Below are positions 7,667 to 14,248 of a stretch of DNA of 15,142 nt, piece after piece. Numbering within the stretch: the stretch's first letter is position 1; every line of letters begins with the position of its first letter. The notes beneath the pieces were generated by a model. It saw nothing but the letters and a program-made list of their open reading frames with translations. It did no database searches and was not told where the DNA came from. The stretch covers positions 27,687 to 42,828 of the forward strand of contig DPHE01000099.1 in assembly GCA_003521815.1 (NCBI GenBank). Reading direction: 5' to 3'. This DNA comes from Colwellia sp. (lineage in GTDB: Bacteria > Pseudomonadota > Gammaproteobacteria > Enterobacterales > Alteromonadaceae). The translations under genes were made by a program, and so were the position numbers.

Positions 7667-7708
7667 TCTTACTTAATGAAAATCAGTAAACTGAAATAAT
7701 ATACAAAC

Positions 7709-7743
7709 AGGTAGTCGCATGAAAGTGTTACTGCCTTTTTTTT
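7709..7743 (+). terminator. intrinsic terminator of the isc operon (possibly an attenuator)
   Basis: Arms AGGTAGT (7709-7715) and ACTGCCT (7730-7736) pair over 7 bp with one G-U, and eight T follow (7736-7743). The 14-base loop can form a further CA/TG pair. It ends the fdx transcript 42 bases after its stop. The next gene starts only 3 bases after the T-run, so some read-through or attenuation of that gene is possible. Confidence 0.7.
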
Positions 7744-7745
7744 AA
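7719..7745 (+). CDS. possible 8-residue leader peptide
   Basis: A short frame encodes MKVLLPFF and stops one base before the ATG of the long pseudouridine synthase. AGGT (7709-7712) lies 6 bases before its ATG, and this possible ribosome site is the 5' arm of the terminator hairpin; translation would therefore melt the hairpin. The downstream gene has no Shine-Dalgarno sequence of its own, so coupled translation is conceivable. Eight codons can arise by chance, and nothing in the peptide shows a sensor function. Confidence 0.25.
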   Translation: MKVLLPFF

Positions 7746-7746
7746 A

Positions 7747-9507
7747 ATGAAATATATGAATAATCAGAAAACTTGTTTCACTCACTTTAAACATAACATT
7801 GATGGTTATGATTTACCTGAGCGTTTCACCTTTCCATTTTATTATGAGCCACATCCACTGTGTCTATTGGCAGCCCACGAATTACAACAACAATTAAGTA
7901 ACAATGCTTATTACCAGAAAGAGTTTACTCAAACGGGGAAGATGTTTGGGGTACTGTTAGTTAAAAATGAGCAAGGCGAGGTGGGTTATCTTTGTGCTTT
8001 TTCGGGTAAGTTAACAATAGATGAGGCTGGGACTAATCTGGATAGGGCTAGTCAGAATACAATTAATTTTGTGCCACCTGTTTTTGATCCGTTTACGCAA
8101 GTAGAATTTTATCAAACGCAGAGTGTTATTATCAATCAGCTGAATCATCAATTACAGCAGTTGGAAGATGATGATGAACTGAAACAAGGCCAGAAAATTC
8201 TCATTGATATTGAAGATGAATCTCAGCGAGATGTTAGTGCTTATCAACAGATAATGTCACTAAATCGAGCTAATAGGAAACAGCAACGAAAGAACGATGA
8301 ACACTCGCTAAGTGCTATCGATTTTATTGGAGTAAAATTAGCGTTAGCAAAAGAAAGTGTTGTTGATAAAAACAGCTTACGTGATTTGAAAACGCATTGG
8401 TTAGAAAAAATTAACGCGGCACAAGAAGACCTTAATGTTTTTACCGATGAAATCACTCAGCTTAAAGAAAAACGCAAACAATTATCAAGTGCTTTACAAA
8501 AAAAACTATTTGAGCAATATCGTTTTCTAAATAGCGCAGCGATTGAAAAAAACCTCATCGAATTATTTCTAGATACACCTTATCAAACTCCACCTGCAGG
8601 TGCTGGAGATTGTGCTGCACCGAAGTTGCTACAATATGCCTTTAAGTTTGGGTTAACTCCTTTGGCTATGGCCGAATTTTGGTGGGGACAAGCACCAAAA
8701 TCAGAAATACGGCAACATAAAAAGATTTATGGTGCCTGCATTGGTAAATGTAAACCTATTCTTGGGCATATGTTGGCAGGCATGGCGCTTGACGACGATC
8801 CTTTATTGATAAACCCCGCAGCAAATAAAACGCTTGAAATTATTTTTCAAGACGATGTTATTGTTGTGGTTAATAAACCCAGTGGGCTGTTATCTATTCC
8901 GGGTAAAAATATTGCAGATTCAGTCTATTCACGCATAAAGCAGCAGTTTCCTAACGCTACGGGTACATTGATTGTGCATCGATTAGATATGGCAACCTCA
9001 GGTTTAATGGTGTTAGCATTAACTCAACGAGCGCAAAAAAATCTACAGAAGCAATTTATTAGTCGAACAATTAAAAAGCGATATATCGCTATTTTAGAAG
9101 AACAACTTGTTCAAAGTACAACGACTTTTTTTGATAAAAAGTCAGGGGATATTACGTTGCCGCTACGTGGAGACTTTGATGATAGACCAAGGCAGTTAGT
9201 GTGTTTTGAGCAGGGTAAAGCGGCTAAAACTCAGTGGCAAGTTATCGAACAAATAGCGGGAAGAACTAAACTTTATTTATATCCAGAAACTGGGCGAACA
9301 CATCAACTTCGTGTGCATTGCGCCCACCCCTTAGGATTAAACTTACCTATATTGGGTGATGATTTATATGGCAGCAATAATCATTCTAGCAGCAATTATA
9401 CTGACGGTAAAAATATTAAACGCTTACACTTGCATGCCGAAATGTTAACACTGAGTCATCCGATCACTAAAGAAGTCATGACGTTTCAAATAGATGCTGA
9501 GTTTTAA
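7747..9507 (+). CDS. long RluA-family pseudouridine synthase
   Basis: RNA uridine isomerase of the RluA family; the RNA target cannot be told from sequence. The catalytic domain is at about 362-586: VVNKPSGLLSIPG (374-386), HRLDMATSGLMVL (411-423) with catalytic Asp414, KKRYIAIL (443-450) and GRTHQLRVH (516-524). RluA itself is about 220 residues, so the first ~360 residues are extra. They include a helical, charged region (about 125-265, probably coiled coil) and a conserved-looking block TPPAGAGDCAAPKLLQYAF (281-299) followed by YGACIGKCKPILGHML (328-343), with Cys289, Cys331 and Cys335. From memory, such long RluA proteins of 550-590 residues occur in marine gammaproteobacteria. The start could be the ATG at 7747 or 7756; neither has a Shine-Dalgarno sequence. 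It lies directly after the isc terminator. Confidence 0.85.
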   Translation: MKYMNNQKTCFTHFKHNIDGYDLPERFTFPFYYEPHPLCLLAAHELQQQLSNNAYYQKEFTQTGKMFGVLLVKNEQGEVGYLCAFSGKLTIDEAGTNLDRASQNTINFVPPVFDPFTQVEFYQTQSVIINQLNHQLQQLEDDDELKQGQKILIDIEDESQRDVSAYQQIMSLNRANRKQQRKNDEHSLSAIDFIGVKLALAKESVVDKNSLRDLKTHWLEKINAAQEDLNVFTDEITQLKEKRKQLSSALQKKLFEQYRFLNSAAIEKNLIELFLDTPYQTPPAGAGDCAAPKLLQYAFKFGLTPLAMAEFWWGQAPKSEIRQHKKIYGACIGKCKPILGHMLAGMALDDDPLLINPAANKTLEIIFQDDVIVVVNKPSGLLSIPGKNIADSVYSRIKQQFPNATGTLIVHRLDMATSGLMVLALTQRAQKNLQKQFISRTIKKRYIAILEEQLVQSTTTFFDKKSGDITLPLRGDFDDRPRQLVCFEQGKAAKTQWQVIEQIAGRTKLYLYPETGRTHQLRVHCAHPLGLNLPILGDDLYGSNNHSSSNYTDGKNIKRLHLHAEMLTLSHPITKEVMTFQIDAEF

Positions 9508-9606
9508 GCGTTTTATTTTGGACTTTGATTCAATCATTTATCATATAGACCTGCGACAAAAATAGCTGAACGCTCTGTGCTATCTAGATATACGGTTTAT
9601 CTTGAA

Positions 9607-9636
9607 AATAAAAAAGCCCATCATAAAGATGGGCTT
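9607..9636 (-). terminator. terminator of the YeeN-type gene
   Basis: A perfect 9-bp stem AAGCCCATC/GATGGGCTT (9614-9622 and 9628-9636) with a 5-base loop. Read on the minus strand, it is followed by a T-run (the A-rich stretch 9607-9615). It lies 30 bases beyond the stop of the minus-strand gene. The plus strand has only a weak T-run after the stem (GGTATTTT), so it could also help end the convergent synthase transcript. The remaining 9508-9606 sequence shows nothing recognisable. Confidence 0.85.
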
Positions 9637-9666
9637 GGTATTTTAGGTGAGTTACTTCTTTATTTA

Positions 9667-10392
9667 TTAATCTTTAACTTCTGCGTTGTGATAAACATTT
9701 TGCACATCATCACAATCATCTAACATCGCAATAAACTTTTCAAAATTATCGAGATCATCTTCACCTTCAATATCGATATAGTTTTGTGGCACCCAAGTGA
9801 TTTCTTCAACTTCTAAGTCAAACTCAGGCATCGAGTTGGCAAATTCGGTTTTTATTTTAAAGAATTCAGTATGTGGTGCGTAAACGGTAATAATGCCGTC
9901 TTCTAACTCAACATCACTCACATCTATATCAGCCATCATTAAGTTTTCTAACACCGTTTCGTCATCTTCACCTTTAAAAGCAAATACTGCTTGGTGATCA
10001 AACATGTGCGATACCGTGCCAGAAGAGCCAATTTTAGAATGCGTTTTGGTAAAACACTGGCGTACATCTTTAATCGTTCGGTTACCGTTATCGGTTAAAC
10101 AGTCAATAATTACCATGCAATTACCGGGACCAAAACCTTCATAACGTGCTTCAACAAAATCTTCACCACCAGCACCAGAGGCTTTTTTAAGCGCATTATC
10201 AATTACATGAGTAGGAACTTGATCTTTTTTTGCTTTATCAATTAAGCTGCGTAACGATAAATTACCATCGGGATCTGTTCCGCCAGTTTTAGCACAAACG
10301 TAAATCGCTTTACCGTACTTTGAATAAACTTTGGTTTTTGCACCGGCGGTTTTCGCCATGGATAATTTACGGTTTTGGTAAGCTCTGCCCAT
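9667..10392 (-). CDS. yeeN: YebC/PmpR family protein, YeeN type
   Basis: Member of the YebC/PmpR/TACO1 family. Members have been described both as DNA-binding regulators and, more recently, as translation factors that ease ribosome stalling; which applies here is unknown. The N-terminus MGRAYQNRKLSMAKTAGAKT and VPTHVIDNALKKA, YEGFGPGN, NRTIKDVR, GSSGTVSHMFD and the ending DDVQNVYHNAEV follow E. coli YeeN (238 residues) more closely than canonical YebC, which begins MAGHSKWANIKHRK. Length 241. The gene is convergent with the pseudouridine synthase and divergent from the DUF2235 gene, with its own terminator. A GAAGAAG purine stretch lies roughly 10 bases before the ATG. No strong minus-strand promoter was recognised in 10393-10577. 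Confidence 0.9.
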   Translation of the reverse strand: MGRAYQNRKLSMAKTAGAKTKVYSKYGKAIYVCAKTGGTDPDGNLSLRSLIDKAKKDQVPTHVIDNALKKASGAGGEDFVEARYEGFGPGNCMVIIDCLTDNGNRTIKDVRQCFTKTHSKIGSSGTVSHMFDHQAVFAFKGEDDETVLENLMMADIDVSDVELEDGIITVYAPHTEFFKIKTEFANSMPEFDLEVEEITWVPQNYIDIEGEDDLDNFEKFIAMLDDCDDVQNVYHNAEVKD

Positions 10393-10454
10393 CTTAAATG
10401 CTTCTTCTATTAGCTAAATAATAATGACATAGATTCTACAGTTTGAATGTGCTG

Positions 10455-10502
10455 TTGACTAGCCCATGTTATTAACTATTGTAGGATTTTTTGAACAATA
10501 GT
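10455..10502 (+). promoter_or_regulatory. possible promoter and palindrome for the DUF2235 gene
   Basis: TTGACT (10455-10460, 5/6) and TATTGT (10477-10482, 4/6) are spaced by 16 bases. The -10 is part of an 8-bp inverted repeat, ACTATTGT (10475-10482) and ACAATAGT (10495-10502), whose half-sites are centred 20 bp apart, about two helical turns, as in many dimeric-repressor operators. The regulator, if any, is unknown. The interval to the ATG is about 75 bases. Confidence 0.4.
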
Positions 10503-10577
10503 GTGGGTTAATCATTTGCTAATTATGAAGTATTCTTCTATTTTTAATACGTCAATCTATATGGATGAGAGGATATT

Positions 10578-11615
10578 ATGAAAAAGTTAATTTTTTGTTT
10601 TGATGGAACATGTAATTCGCCAGAAGACTCAGCTGATTTTTTTGAAGACACCAGTATTAGTAATATACTTAAGCTGCATGCTTTTTTTGGTGGAAAACTC
10701 AGTCCGAAAAATGGTGCTAACGCCACTTTGAGTGAGCAACATAGTTTTTATTACAGTGGAGTCGGCACACGTGGAAATTGGTTGAAACGGAAATTCAATG
10801 CTATGTTTTCACCGCCTTACGGTGATATGGATGAAATTCTTGATGAAGCAAGGGCTGATGTAAAAGCTAACTTTGGTGAAGGTGACGCTATTTATATTTT
10901 TGGCTTTAGTCGTGGTGCTGCCATTGCCCGTATGTTTGCTGCTCATTTATCGCATAAAGTGAAATTTCTAGGTGTTTTTGATACGGTTGCTGCAACACGT
11001 GGCTCACTGGATTTAAATCCTGATACTTATCCTGCTAGTGGTATTGTCTTTGAAAATGGCACGCTTGGTACCCATGTTGAAAAAGCGGTACATTTATTGT
11101 CATTAGATGAAAAGCGTATTTTATTTCAACCGACTCTTTTTAATCATGATAGTCGGATTAATGAACTATGGTTTTCTGGCGTACACTCGGACATTGGTGG
11201 CAGTTATTGGTTTGACGGTTTATCGGATATAACACTACAATATATGCTTAAATGTGTTGAGAACGAATTAACCATAATCGATGTGAAAGATATTGATTAT
11301 GAAGGGCTTAAAATACCGGGTGCTCAAGATTTTATTTGTGTTGATGACCTGAATATAAAGCCTATACCTACAGGGAAATTACATACGCAGGTTCGCACTA
11401 ATACCAATTCAGTTACCTTGTCTCCTCGTTTAGTTCGGGTAAATGTGGATGATGTTATATCGAAGCATGCGCCTATTATTCACCACAGTGTTGCCCAACG
11501 GTTTATAGAGGTGAGTGACTATCGTCCTTATGCCTTAAGAAATATGCATTTTAAAATTGAAGATGAGCAAGGAATAACCGCATCTCTACAGCATGGCATC
11601 AGTAGTTTGGGTTAG
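10578..11615 (+). CDS. DUF2235 alpha/beta-hydrolase (Tle1-related lipase fold)
   Basis: Member of DUF2235, the family that includes type VI secretion phospholipase effectors of the Tle1 group and many housekeeping-context proteins of unknown substrate. It starts with KKLIFCFDGTCNSPED. The nucleophile elbow GFSRGAA gives Ser111, FLGVFDTVAAT (130-140) follows, GVHSDIGGSY supplies Asp205, and IHHSVAQR supplies a probable catalytic His302. All three triad positions are therefore filled. Length is 345 residues, shorter than typical Tle1 effectors (about 500 or more). No signal peptide, membrane helix, PAAR, VgrG or immunity gene is nearby, so a secreted antibacterial role has no support here; an intracellular hydrolase is equally possible. 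Strong ribosome site GAGAGGA about 4 bases before the ATG. It is probably a single-gene unit. Confidence 0.85.
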   Translation: MKKLIFCFDGTCNSPEDSADFFEDTSISNILKLHAFFGGKLSPKNGANATLSEQHSFYYSGVGTRGNWLKRKFNAMFSPPYGDMDEILDEARADVKANFGEGDAIYIFGFSRGAAIARMFAAHLSHKVKFLGVFDTVAATRGSLDLNPDTYPASGIVFENGTLGTHVEKAVHLLSLDEKRILFQPTLFNHDSRINELWFSGVHSDIGGSYWFDGLSDITLQYMLKCVENELTIIDVKDIDYEGLKIPGAQDFICVDDLNIKPIPTGKLHTQVRTNTNSVTLSPRLVRVNVDDVISKHAPIIHHSVAQRFIEVSDYRPYALRNMHFKIEDEQGITASLQHGISSLG

Positions 11616-11645
11616 TTAAAAGCAATATCATCGTTGCTTTCAATC

Positions 11646-11663
11646 CCAATAGTCAGCTATTGG
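11646..11663 (+). terminator. hairpin after the DUF2235 gene
   Basis: A perfect 7-bp stem CCAATAG/CTATTGG (11646-11652, 11657-11663) with a 4-base loop, 30 bases after the stop. No clean T-run follows, so it is at best a weak terminator. A second small hairpin, AAAGCAA/TTGCTTT (11619-11640), lies before it. Confidence 0.35.
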
Positions 11664-11711
11664 TCAATCAAACTCCTTATTCTTGAAAATTTATCCTCAC
11701 TAAAAATTTAT

Positions 11712-11726
11712 CAATTAATTTAATTG
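11712..11726. promoter_or_regulatory. AT-rich palindrome upstream of the hemF promoter
   Basis: A perfect 15-base palindrome, CAATTAA-T-TTAATTG, lies 30 bases before the hemF -10 element, just upstream of the -35 zone. It could be an operator or activator site, but AT-rich palindromes of this length are not rare in such DNA and no known consensus was recognised. Confidence 0.3.
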
Positions 11727-11753
11727 GTATTAGTTTAGGATTTTGAATTAGCT

Positions 11754-11762
11754 TGGTATAAT
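11754..11762 (+). promoter_or_regulatory. hemF extended -10 promoter
   Basis: TGG followed by the consensus TATAAT (11757-11762) forms an extended -10 (TGnTATAAT), which can work with a poor -35; the best -35 candidate is TTTAGG (11734-11739, spacer 17). A start near 11769 would leave a leader of about 35 nt to the ATG at 11804 but only about 11 nt to the upstream TTG, which favours the ATG as the real start. Confidence 0.65.
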
Positions 11763-11803
11763 CAGGGCTTATTCACGTATTGCTTTTGGAAAATTATTAT
11801 TTC

Positions 11804-12733
11804 ATGAATCACTCTATTGCTAACCAAAATAAAGTTCCTGATATCTCTATCGTTATTGAGTTTTTAAAACAATTACAATATCAAATTTGCGATGCATTAG
11901 AAAAAACGGATGGCAGTGGTAAGTTTATTGAAGACAACTGGAAACGTAAAGAAGGTGGTGGCGGTCGCACACGAGTTATGACCAATGGTGATCTAATAGA
12001 GCAAGGTGGTGTTAATTTTTCAGTTGTTTCAGGTGATAAATTACCGCCATCAGCAACAGCACATAGGCCAGAATTAGCCGGTCGTACATGGCAGGCTTGT
12101 GGCGTATCTTTAGTTATTCATCCGAAAAACCCTCATATTCCTACTTCACATGCCAATGTACGATTTTTTATTGCAGAAAAAGAAGGTGAAGAGCCCGTTT
12201 GGTGGTTTGGCGGCGGTTTTGATTTAACGCCTTTCTACCCTGTAGCTGAGGATGTTATTCATTGGCATCAAGTCGCACATGATTTATGTTCTCCTTTTGG
12301 TGAAGAAATTTATAGTGATTATAAAAAATGGTGTGATGACTATTTCTACTTAAAACATCGTGATGAAACCCGTGGTGTAGGTGGTTTGTTTTTTGATGAT
12401 TTGAATAAGTGGGACTTTGATACGTGCTTAAATTACATTAAAGCCGTAGGCCAAGGTTTTATAGATGCTTATGTACCCATAATGAATCGTCGTAAAAATG
12501 ATCAATACACAGAAGAACAACGACAATTTCAATTATATCGCCGTGGTAGATATGTGGAGTTTAATTTGGTATTTGATCGCGGTACTTTATTTGGATTACA
12601 GTCAGGCGGTAGAACTGAGTCTATTTTAATGTCGATGCCACCATTAGCTCGGTGGGAATATAATTATCAACCGGAAGAAAATAGTGATGAAGCTAAACTT
12701 GGCCACTATTTAGTACCACGAGACTGGTTATAA
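11804..12733 (+). CDS. hemF: oxygen-dependent coproporphyrinogen III oxidase
   Basis: Catalyses the aerobic two-step oxidative decarboxylation of coproporphyrinogen III to protoporphyrinogen IX in heme synthesis; a soluble homodimer. The signatures are unbroken: EGGGGRTRV (about 50-58), SATAHRPELAGR, PTSHANVRFF (113-122), WWFGGGFDLTPFY (133-145), KKWCDDYFYLKHR (174-186), YRRGRYVEFNLV and GGRTESILMSMPP. Length from this ATG is 309, against 299 in E. coli. An in-frame TTG at 11780 would add 8 residues, but the promoter position and lack of homology argue against it. The stop lies 3 bases from the end of the antisense b561 remnant, so no normal 3' region or terminator is left. Confidence 0.96.
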   Translation: MNHSIANQNKVPDISIVIEFLKQLQYQICDALEKTDGSGKFIEDNWKRKEGGGGRTRVMTNGDLIEQGGVNFSVVSGDKLPPSATAHRPELAGRTWQACGVSLVIHPKNPHIPTSHANVRFFIAEKEGEEPVWWFGGGFDLTPFYPVAEDVIHWHQVAHDLCSPFGEEIYSDYKKWCDDYFYLKHRDETRGVGGLFFDDLNKWDFDTCLNYIKAVGQGFIDAYVPIMNRRKNDQYTEEQRQFQLYRRGRYVEFNLVFDRGTLFGLQSGGRTESILMSMPPLARWEYNYQPEENSDEAKLGHYLVPRDWL

Positions 12734-12736
12734 ACC

Positions 12737-13078
12737 CTAATGAAGTAATGCGAGTGTTATGAGTAAATAGGCTAACCATTTATGTATGAGACTAGCTATG
12801 TCTTCTTGGTTTTCAATAAAAGAGCCAAAACCAGGTATGACAAAAAACTCAAACACCTCAATACCACGATCATCTGCGGTTGAAATTAGATAACCACTGA
12901 TCATAATAATGAATACCAACAGGTACAGGGCTGAATGAATCAATTTACCGGCTTTACGTTCTAAAGCACTATGACTAGCTAAATGCTCGGGTGTTAATTG
13001 TTTATAGCGCCATATCAGTCTAACAACCATTAAAATGAACAGTGAAACACCTATGCTTTTATGTAGTGCCGGTGCTGG
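12737..13078 (-). pseudogene. cytochrome b561 remnant, truncated at both ends
   Basis: Fragment of a di-heme b-type membrane cytochrome (YceJ/CybB type), which passes electrons at the inner membrane. The frame reads ALHKSIGVSLFILMVV, RLIWR, SALYLLVFIIMISGYLISTADDRG, GSFIENQEDIASLIHKWLAYLL and ends ..ALLH. This covers helices 2-4 and three of the expected heme-ligand histidines (LHKSIG; IHKW and LLH in helix 4). Helix 1 with its HW histidine is absent: homology stops near 13078 and the frame meets TAA at 13109-13111. No start codon precedes the ATG at 13030, inside helix 2. The C-terminal segment after the last helix (about 25 residues, KHHFIDRD-like in relatives) is also missing, replaced by the hemF 3' end. 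Almost certainly non-functional. Confidence 0.8.
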
Positions 13079-13327
13079 TACGTAAATGATTTTAGTACTA
13101 AAAAAACGTTAATCATGAGTGGAATAGGTTGGGGGCGCTTGCCAGATTACATGATTAAAGATGAGTTGGAACAACAGACGTTATTAACATTGAATATGAA
13201 AGATATTGATACAAAAATACCCTTGAATTATCAAGCGATAAAATTAAAGTCTCGTTTATTAGGGCCAGTCGCGGAAAAGTTATGGCAAAACTTAACATTG
13301 GTACACTTAAGTGAACGAATCATTTAA
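13076..13327 (+). pseudogene. LysR-type regulator, C-terminal remnant
   Basis: C-terminal part of a LysR-family substrate-binding domain. The readable frame runs WYVNDFSTKKTLIM then SGIGWGRLPDYMIKDEL, and near the end LLGPVAEKLWQNL, the typical last helix of LysR proteins. An ATG at 13115 would give 70 residues, but the LysR-like reading extends upstream of it to about 13076, so that ATG is internal. The N-terminal helix-turn-helix and about two thirds of the effector domain (some 220 residues) are missing; a TAG lies in frame at 13064-13066. It cannot bind DNA. Family assignment is by motif only. Its left edge coincides with the broken 5' edge of the opposing b561 remnant. Confidence 0.7.
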
Positions 13328-13375
13328 GAGGTGAAATATAAAATTTTTAGTAAATGAATTGTATTTATTATAACC

Positions 13376-13409
13376 TTGTCATAAAAGTGTCACGTTTGAT
13401 ATGCACAAT
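13376..13409 (+). promoter_or_regulatory. Pho box and -10 of phoB
   Basis: TTGTCAT-AAAA-GTGTCAC (13376-13393) matches the 18-bp Pho box, two CTGTCAT-like repeats with 11-bp periodicity, bound by phosphorylated PhoB in place of a -35. CACAAT (13404-13409) lies 10 bases downstream, the usual -10 spacing at Pho promoters. It predicts autoactivation of phoB in phosphate limitation. The rest of 13328-13468 shows nothing else. Confidence 0.85.
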
Positions 13410-13468
13410 AGCATAATAAGAAAACGTAATAATAAATTACATTCAGACTCTATATTTAAGGCGTATGT

Positions 13469-14176
13469 ATGAGCGGGTACATTTTAGTTGTTGAAGATGA
13501 AACACCAATTAGGGAAATGATCACGTTTGTTTTAGAGCAAAATGGCTTTAATTCGGTTGAGGCTATTGATATAAAACAGGCTAAGGACAAAATTGTAGAA
13601 CCTTATCCTGATTTGATTTTACTTGATTGGATGTTACCAGGTGGCAGTGGCGTTAAGCTCGCTAAAGAATTGAAACAGAATGAATACAGCCGTAATATTC
13701 CTATTATTATGCTCACGGCGCGTGCAGATGAAGACGATAAAGTGAAGGGGCTTGATGCAGGCGTTGATGATTATGTGACTAAACCTTTTTCTCCAAAAGA
13801 GCTTATCGCCCGTATTAAAGCGGTAATTCGTCGCGTGTCGCCAACATCGTTATCAGAAAAAGTTGAATTTCACGGTTTGAAATTAGATCCTGTTGCTCAT
13901 CAACTGACGATTAATGACGAATCTTTGGATTTAGGGCCTACCGAGTTTCGTTTATTACACTTTTTTATGACTCACACTGAACGCGTTTATTCGCGTGAGC
14001 AACTGTTAGACAATGTGTGGGGAACTAATGTTTACGTTGAAGATAGAACGGTTGATGTACATATCAGACGTTTAAGAAAAGCCATTTCAGGTGCCGGTCA
14101 CGAAGAGTTTATTCAAACGGTTAGAGGGGCAGGTTATCGCTTCTCTGGTAAATTGACCAGTAAAGTTAAAAAGTAA
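13469..14176 (+). CDS. phoB: phosphate regulon response regulator PhoB
   Basis: OmpR-class response regulator that, when phosphorylated, binds Pho boxes and activates phosphate-scavenging genes. Receiver domain 1-120: acidic residues E10 and D11 (VVEDE), phosphorylation site Asp53 (LILLDWMLPGGSG), Thr83 (MLTAR) and Lys105 (TKPFSP). Winged-helix DNA-binding domain about 130-230: LGPTEFRLLHFF, SREQLLDNVWG, VEDRTVDVHIRRLRKAI, VRGAGYRF. Length 235 against 229. AAGG lies 7 bases before the ATG. All functional residues are intact, in contrast to the following kinase gene. An overlapping ATG 4 bases upstream is in another frame and is not the start. Confidence 0.97.
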   Translation: MSGYILVVEDETPIREMITFVLEQNGFNSVEAIDIKQAKDKIVEPYPDLILLDWMLPGGSGVKLAKELKQNEYSRNIPIIMLTARADEDDKVKGLDAGVDDYVTKPFSPKELIARIKAVIRRVSPTSLSEKVEFHGLKLDPVAHQLTINDESLDLGPTEFRLLHFFMTHTERVYSREQLLDNVWGTNVYVEDRTVDVHIRRLRKAISGAGHEEFIQTVRGAGYRFSGKLTSKVKK

Positions 14177-14198
14177 TTTAATCATTAGTAAGAATGGC

Positions 14199-14220
14199 TC
14201 ACTAGTATTGATATTAGTGA
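14199..14220. repeat. 22-base near-perfect palindrome between phoB and phoR
   Basis: Arms TCACTAGTAT and ATATTAGTGA around TG pair at 9 of 10 positions; the odd pair is G opposite T. It lies in the 72-base gap between phoB and the shortened phoR, exactly where the missing phoR 5' end would have been. It could be an attenuating hairpin, an operator or part of a deletion scar. There is no T-run, so terminator function is unlikely. Confidence 0.55.
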
Positions 14221-14248
14221 CCACGAAAGAAAAAGTGCTGTATATAAA

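Noticed and set aside
10578..11615. Calling the DUF2235 protein a type VI secretion effector
   Set aside because: No T6SS, VgrG, PAAR or immunity gene is in the window and the protein is shorter than typical Tle1 effectors.
11780..11803. TTG at 11780 as the hemF start
   Set aside because: It would leave a leader of only about 11 nt from the extended -10 promoter and adds residues with no counterpart in HemF; ATG at 11804 fits better.
13115..13327. Treating the 70-codon plus-strand frame as an independent small gene
   Set aside because: Its content is a LysR C-terminus and the LysR-like reading continues upstream of the ATG, so it is a remnant, not a new small protein.
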